Part shown: piece by piece, positions 59,992-64,000 of the stretch | How the letters are laid out: every line of letters begins with the position of its first letter | How positions within the stretch are numbered: the first letter of the stretch is position 1 | DNA from: Anaerolineales bacterium | Lineage (GTDB): Bacteria > Chloroflexota > Anaerolineae > Anaerolineales > UBA6663 | Direction of reading: 5' to 3' | Length of the DNA stretch: 64,000 nt | NCBI GenBank assembly: GCA_020850595.1 | Contig: JADZEK010000105.1 | Location: 22,025-86,024, forward strand | Made by a program: the position numbers and the translations under genes | Notes under the pieces: generated by a model | The model's database searches: none | What the model saw: only the letters and a program-made list of their open reading frames with translations | What the model was told of the DNA's origin: nothing

Positions 59992-60005
59992 GCGCGCCCC
60001 CGGCC

Positions 60006-63000
60006 CTACGGCTGCGCGGCGAGCTTGCTCATCTCGCGCTCCAACTGGTCGAGGCGGCTGCCGCCGATGGTGAAGTAGCGCGCCTCGGGATGGTGAACGA
60101 TGATGGCGGCCGTGGACTGCTCGGGCACCAACTGACCGGATTCGGTCAGGGCCATGCCAAGCTGCTGCGCGGCGGGCAGGAGGGCGAAGACCTTGGCGTG
60201 GTCGTCCAGGTCGGGGATGGCGGGGTAGCCCCAGGAGTAGCGCTTGCCGCGGCCGGGCGCGAGGTTGAGTTCGCGGCGCAGGTGGCGGTGCGCGTACTCG
60301 GCGGTGGCCTCGGCGGTCTGCACCGCCAGGCCGTGCAGGAAGTAGGCGTCGGAGTAGTTATTCTGCGCTTGCAGGGCGTCGAATAGCTCGGTGGGGCGCG
60401 GGCCGAGGGTGACCACCTGGAAGGCGACCACGTCCATGACGCCCGAGTCTACTGGGGCGAAGTAGTCGGCCAGGCACAGGTTATCTTGCCCCGGCTGGCG
60501 CGGAAACACGAAACGCTGGGCCACCTCCGGGCGGCGGCCGTCTTGCGCCGAGGCCGGATCGTAGACCAGCAGTTCGTCGCCGTTGGATTGCGCAGGCCAA
60601 TAGCCGTAGACGGCCCGCGGCGCGAACCAACCCTCGGCGCGGGCGCGGCGCTGGAGGCCGGCCAGCTTGTCGTTGAACTCAGCCCGCAGCGCGTCCCATT
60701 CAGCGCCGTGGGCGTTCTTGGCCCCCCAGGAGAGGCGGTAAAGCTCGTCCAGATCAAGGCACTGGAAGACCAACTCCAGGGGCATGCGCTCGATCAGGCG
60801 CGGCCCCCACACCGGCGGCTCGGGGATGGGCGCGCGGCGGGCGGCTATGGCCGAGCGGCGGCCCGCGGCGGCGCGCGGGGCGGCGGCCTGCTCGTGAAGG
60901 TCGCGGGCGGCGTCGCGGTGGAGGCGGGCGACGAAGTCCGCGCGCTGGGCAGGGTCTTGCAGGCGGTCAATCGTTTCCAGGCCCTCAAAGGCGTCTTTGC
61001 AGTAGAACACGCCGGGCGCGTAGGGCACGGTCTGCTCCGGGTCTACGTAGGTGATGCGGCGGCCGAACTTACGGTTGATGGCCGCGCCGCCGATGAGGAC
61101 GGGGATGTTCAAGCCGCGCCGGTGCAGCTCCTGCACGATGAGGGGCATTTGCTTGCTGGTGCTGACCAGCAGCGCGCTCAGGCCGATGGCGTCGGCGTTG
61201 ACCTCCACCGCCTTGTCTATGATGACGTTGGCGGGCACCTGCTTGCCCAGGTCGTGCACGGTGTAGCCGTTGTTGGCGACGATGGTCTTGACCAGGTTCT
61301 TGCCGATGTCGTGCACGTCGCCGTAGACGGTGGCGAGGACGAGCGTGCCCTTGGTGACGCCCGCCAGCCGCTCGAGGAACTGCTCCACGTGGGCAACGGC
61401 GCGCTTCATCACCTCGGCCGATTGGAGCACAAAGGGCAAGATCAGCTCGCCTGCGCCGAACTTGTCGCCGACTTCTTTCATGGCGGGCAGCAGCACGGTG
61501 TTGAGGATGACGACGGCGGCGCGCGAAGTGGCCGGGTTGGGGAAGGCAAAATCGGCGGCCTGCTGGAAGCGCGCCACGCCGGTGTCGGCGCGGACGAGGC
61601 GCTCCACAATCTCGTCCAGGTCGGCTTCCACGCCGTCTTTCTTGCGGTGCAAGATGCGCCAGTGGACGCGCTGCTCGGCGGTCCGGCCTTCGGTCTCGTC
61701 CAGCGTCTCGGCGGCTTGCAGCTTGACGGCTTCAAAGAAGCTGATGAAGCGCGCCAGCGCATCGGGCCGGCGGTTGAAGATCAGGTCGTCGGCCAGCGCG
61801 CGCTGCTCGGCGGGGATTTCGGCGTAGGGCGTGATGTGCTTGGGGTTGACAATCGCCATATCCAACCCGGCCTGCACGCAGTGGTAGAGGAAGACGCTGT
61901 TGAGCACGGCGCGGGCGGCGGGCTTGAAGCCAAAGGAGACGTTGCTGACGCCGAGCGAGGTGAGCACGCCTGGCAGCGCGGCCTTGATCTGGCGCAGGCC
62001 GGCGATGGTCTCGACGGCAGAGTTGGCAAACTCGGCCTCGCCGGTGGCGAGGGTGAAGGTTAGGTCGTCGAAGATCAGCGCGTCGGGGCGCAGCCCATAC
62101 TCTTCGACCACGATGGCGTGAATCTTCTCGGCCACGGCGCGCTTGCGGTCGGCGGTCTTGGCCATGCCGGCTTCGTCAATGGTCAGCGCGATGACGGCTG
62201 CGCCGTAAGCCCTGACGAGGGGCACCACGGCGTCAATGCGTTGGCGGCCGTTTTCCATGTTGATGGCGTTGACGATGACGCGGCCGGGGGCGGCCTGGAG
62301 CGCCTGGGCCACAACCTCCGGCTCGGTGGTATCCACCACTAGCGGCGCTTCGAGGCTCAGGCTGAGCTGTTTGACAAGGCGGCGCATCTGCTCGGCTTCG
62401 TCGGCGCGCTCGGTCAGGGCCACGCACACATCCAGCGTGTGCGCGCCGCTCTCAATCTGTTCACGGCCCAAGAGCACCATGCGGTCATAATCGTCGGCCA
62501 GCAGCAGTTCCTTCATCTTGCGGCTGCCCTGCGCGTTGAGGCGCTCGCCGATGAGCATGGGCGGCGGGTCTTGCTGCAAGGCGGTGGCGCGGATGGCGGA
62601 GGAGACGAGCGTGAGTGGTTGGGTCGGCCGAGGCGCTTGCCGCCGCCCGCCCACCTGCTCCACCAGCAGTTGGATATGCTCGGGCGTCGTGCCGCAGCAG
62701 CCGCCGACCGTGCTGACACCGTAGCGCGTGACGAATTCGCCCAACTCGGCGGCGAAGGGAGCCGGTTCGAGCGGGTAGACGGCCTGGCCGTCCACATTGA
62801 GGGGCAGCCCGGCGTTAGGGATGCACGCGACGGGCAGCGCGGCGTTTTCGGCCAGGTAGCGGATCGGCTCGCGCATGTGCTCGGGGCCGGTGGAACAGTT
62901 GAGGCCGATGACGTCAATGGGCATGCGCTCCAGCGTGGCGAGCGCCGCGGCGATGTCGGTGCCGAGCAACATGCGGCCGGTGGTGTCGAGCGTCACCTGG

Positions 63001-63593
63001 GCTTGCAGAGGCACGCGCCGGCCGGCCTGTTGCATGGCCTGCTGGAGGCCCAGGATGGCGGCCTTGACCTCCAGGATGTCTTGCGAGGTCTCGATCAGCA
63101 GCAGGTCCACGCCGCCTTCAAGCAGGCCCAGGCCCTGTTCGCGAAAGGTCTCGGCCAGCGCGTCGAAAGTGATGTTGGAGAGCGCGGGGTCGTCGGCGGA
63201 GAGCAGCAGGCCGCTGGGGCCGATGGAGCCGGCCACGAAGCGCGGGCGGGCGGCGGTGGCGTAGTGGTCGGCGCAGCGGCGGGCGAGTTGGGCGGCGGCG
63301 CGGTTAAGCTCGATGATTTGGTCTTGCAGGCCGTACTCGCGCATGGTCAGGCGGTTGGCGCGGAAGGTGCAGGTCTCGAGCACGTCAGCGCCGACGGCCA
63401 GGAAGCTGTTGTGGACGTCGGCGACGACCTGCGGCTTGCTGAGGACGAGGTGGTCGTGGCAGCCCCACAGTTTTTCGCCGCCGAAGTCGCTCGCGGCGAG
63501 ATTGAGGCGTTGCAGGCTGGTGCCCATGGCGCCGTCGAAGACCAGCACGCGCTCGTTCAGGGCGACCAGGTAGCGATTGTGAAAGTCGGGCAT
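60006..63593 (-). CDS. metH: Cobalamin-dependent methionine synthase
   Basis: The 1195-residue enzyme makes methionine from homocysteine using methylcobalamin and 5-methyl-THF. The four standard modules are present in order: homocysteine domain with GLNCSTGPEHM and GGCCGTTPEH zinc cysteines, pterin domain starting ERLNAQGSRKM, cobalamin domain with YGDVHDIGKNL (His761 as the lower ligand) after the helical cap, and the activation domain ending in RYSWGYPAIPD. The start is ATG 63593, behind the SAM-I terminator, with GAGGA 8 nt upstream; the frame runs 67 codons further but through the riboswitch. It heads a transcript with the methyltransferase at 59443. Confidence 0.97.
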   Translation of the reverse strand: MPDFHNRYLVALNERVLVFDGAMGTSLQRLNLAASDFGGEKLWGCHDHLVLSKPQVVADVHNSFLAVGADVLETCTFRANRLTMREYGLQDQIIELNRAAAQLARRCADHYATAARPRFVAGSIGPSGLLLSADDPALSNITFDALAETFREQGLGLLEGGVDLLLIETSQDILEVKAAILGLQQAMQQAGRRVPLQAQVTLDTTGRMLLGTDIAAALATLERMPIDVIGLNCSTGPEHMREPIRYLAENAALPVACIPNAGLPLNVDGQAVYPLEPAPFAAELGEFVTRYGVSTVGGCCGTTPEHIQLLVEQVGGRRQAPRPTQPLTLVSSAIRATALQQDPPPMLIGERLNAQGSRKMKELLLADDYDRMVLLGREQIESGAHTLDVCVALTERADEAEQMRRLVKQLSLSLEAPLVVDTTEPEVVAQALQAAPGRVIVNAINMENGRQRIDAVVPLVRAYGAAVIALTIDEAGMAKTADRKRAVAEKIHAIVVEEYGLRPDALIFDDLTFTLATGEAEFANSAVETIAGLRQIKAALPGVLTSLGVSNVSFGFKPAARAVLNSVFLYHCVQAGLDMAIVNPKHITPYAEIPAEQRALADDLIFNRRPDALARFISFFEAVKLQAAETLDETEGRTAEQRVHWRILHRKKDGVEADLDEIVERLVRADTGVARFQQAADFAFPNPATSRAAVVILNTVLLPAMKEVGDKFGAGELILPFVLQSAEVMKRAVAHVEQFLERLAGVTKGTLVLATVYGDVHDIGKNLVKTIVANNGYTVHDLGKQVPANVIIDKAVEVNADAIGLSALLVSTSKQMPLIVQELHRRGLNIPVLIGGAAINRKFGRRITYVDPEQTVPYAPGVFYCKDAFEGLETIDRLQDPAQRADFVARLHRDAARDLHEQAAAPRAAAGRRSAIAARRAPIPEPPVWGPRLIERMPLELVFQCLDLDELYRLSWGAKNAHGAEWDALRAEFNDKLAGLQRRARAEGWFAPRAVYGYWPAQSNGDELLVYDPASAQDGRRPEVAQRFVFPRQPGQDNLCLADYFAPVDSGVMDVVAFQVVTLGPRPTELFDALQAQNNYSDAYFLHGLAVQTAEATAEYAHRHLRRELNLAPGRGKRYSWGYPAIPDLDDHAKVFALLPAAQQLGMALTESGQLVPEQSTAAIIVHHPEARYFTIGGSRLDQLEREMSKLAAQP

Positions 63594-63612
63594 ACCATTC
63601 CTCAGGCCGGGG

Positions 63613-63647
63613 AAACAAAAACGCCGCTTCAAGATGAGCAGCGGCGT
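63613..63647 (-). terminator. Expression-platform terminator of the metH riboswitch
   Basis: On the minus strand ACGCCGCT pairs with AGCGGCGT around an 11-nt loop, followed by TTTTGTTT. The loop carries GCTCATCTT, perfectly complementary to AAGATGAGC in the 3' strand of the aptamer's P1, which gives a competing antiterminator. Confidence 0.9.
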
Positions 63648-63669
63648 ACACGGCGGTGGGCGGCCAACG

Positions 63670-63782
63670 CTCATCTTCCAGAATACTCTGCCGGATTTGG
63701 CACCAGGCGGTCGCACCGTACGGGGCGCTTCCGTGGTTGCCGAGGCTTCATCGGGCCGGTCCCTCCGCCTCTCTGGATGAGT
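63670..63782 (-). promoter_or_regulatory. SAM-I (S-box) riboswitch
   Basis: On the minus strand the 113-nt aptamer starts ACTCATCC-AGAGAGG, has GGAGGGACCGGCCCGATGAAG, then CCTCGGCAACC, a P3 hairpin, GGTGCCAAATCCGGCAG, and closes with GGAAGATGAG. These are the conserved SAM-I core segments in order. It lies between promoter 63827-63855 and terminator 63613-63647, ahead of metH. High SAM should shut the gene off. Confidence 0.95.
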
Positions 63783-63826
63783 GTGCGCGGCCAAACAGGC
63801 GCCGCGCGATTAGGTTGTTGAAGGTG

Positions 63827-63855
63827 ATCTTACTATGTTATCGGAGGGGTGTCAA
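63827..63855 (-). promoter_or_regulatory. Promoter of the metH riboswitch transcript
   Basis: Minus-strand TTGACA (63855-63850), a 17-bp spacer and TAAGAT (63832-63827), placing the start about 40 nt ahead of the aptamer. Confidence 0.85.
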
Positions 63856-63912
63856 TTGAAAGCGACCGGGAAAGCAGGGCATTCTTAAAGTCGGGCCGGG
63901 GTTGAAACAAAC

Positions 63913-63965
63913 GACCTTCTTCGGTAGATTTAGGGTGTCACCGCCCAAGCCAACCGAGGAAGGTC
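63913..63965 (+). promoter_or_regulatory. Hairpin covering the ribosome-binding site of the last gene
   Basis: GACCTTCTTCGGT (63913-63925) pairs with ACCGAGGAAGGTC (63953-63965), 13 bp with one G-U, around a 27-nt loop. The right arm contains the GAGGAAGG ribosome-binding site of the ATG at 63969. Confidence 0.6.
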
Positions 63966-63968
63966 AAC

Positions 63969-64000
63969 ATGGAGTCTAGCACAAACGAAGTCGGCGGCGG
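63969..64000 (+). CDS. Start of an unidentified gene, cut by the window edge
   Basis: ATG 63969 follows GAGGAAGG by a proper spacing and opens MESSTNEVGG before the window ends. Ten residues are too few to identify the product. The ribosome-binding site lies in a hairpin, an arrangement seen on many transposase genes, so an insertion sequence is one possibility. Confidence 0.45.
   Translation, partial: MESSTNEVGG

Noticed and set aside
60486-63821. Long plus-strand open frames opposite metH
   Set aside because: They follow the antisense of conserved metH codons and overlap the riboswitch; no start signal.

Overview
This is a GC-rich bacterial chromosome segment with dense, mostly operonic genes and no tRNA, rRNA, CRISPR array or complete mobile element that I can see. 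The gene content (full-length RecN, HrcA/CIRCE-type groESL, lipoproteins and single-pass proteins with long Thr/Pro spacers, SH3b modules, an N-terminal LuxR-type helix-turn-helix on a STAND-like ATPase, a homocysteine methyltransferase/MTHFR fusion) suggests a member of the Chloroflexota, probably Anaerolineae-like. That assignment is inference from style and content, not from a marker-gene tree.

Layout. 1-6.0 kb: recN, an ABC-2-like permease, a zinc-ribbon protein, a beta-propeller/di-haem lipoprotein and a methyltransferase. 6.1-9.8 kb: two SH3b + SGNH-hydrolase paralogues around a small lipoprotein. 9.8-10.9 kb: a class V aminotransferase. 11.0-18.6 kb (minus): a tight five-gene envelope operon encoding three clan GH-A-like glycosidases (one fused to a GH18-like domain) and two membrane-anchored SH3b/Ig-like proteins. 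18.8-21.5 kb: a divergent pair of TPR membrane proteins. 21.5-23.8 kb: groES-groEL with promoter, CIRCE operator and terminator. 23.9-25.8 kb: MgtC/DUF4010 and PspC membrane proteins and a small membrane protein. 25.8-34.2 kb (minus): hutU and hutI separated by a nine-module DUF5671-like membrane protein, a roadblock/LC7 protein, an MFS transporter and a LysM protein. 34.3-39.7 kb: nitroreductase, an odd methyltransferase, redoxin, a TolB-like propeller protein and citrate synthase. 40-43.2 kb: a small membrane protein and a LuxR-STAND regulator. 43.3-51.1 kb (minus): a surface-polysaccharide cluster (rfbB, BY-kinase, two Wzz-like proteins, three glycosyltransferases, rnhB, rfbD). 51.1-57.3 kb: WD40 lipoprotein, a phospholipase C-like protein divergent from an NfeD protease, an FHA-domain protein and a membrane protein. 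57.4-63.9 kb (minus): a methionine/one-carbon block (homocysteine methyltransferase-MTHFR fusion, a methyltransferase, metH) in which metH is preceded by a clear SAM-I riboswitch with terminator. The right edge starts another gene behind a hairpin that covers its ribosome-binding site.

The main themes are cell-envelope glycan handling (SGNH hydrolases, GH operon, LysM protein, polysaccharide cluster, many anchored propeller or TPR proteins) and methionine/C1 and histidine metabolism. The most unusual items are the nine-module membrane protein coupled to a roadblock protein inside the hut region, the GH18/GH-A fusion heading the envelope operon, an SGNH paralogue whose nucleophile Ser is replaced by Cys, an 88-bp tandem duplication carrying the hutI promoter, and several -10 boxes placed only 6-9 nt before start codons, which suggests leaderless transcripts.
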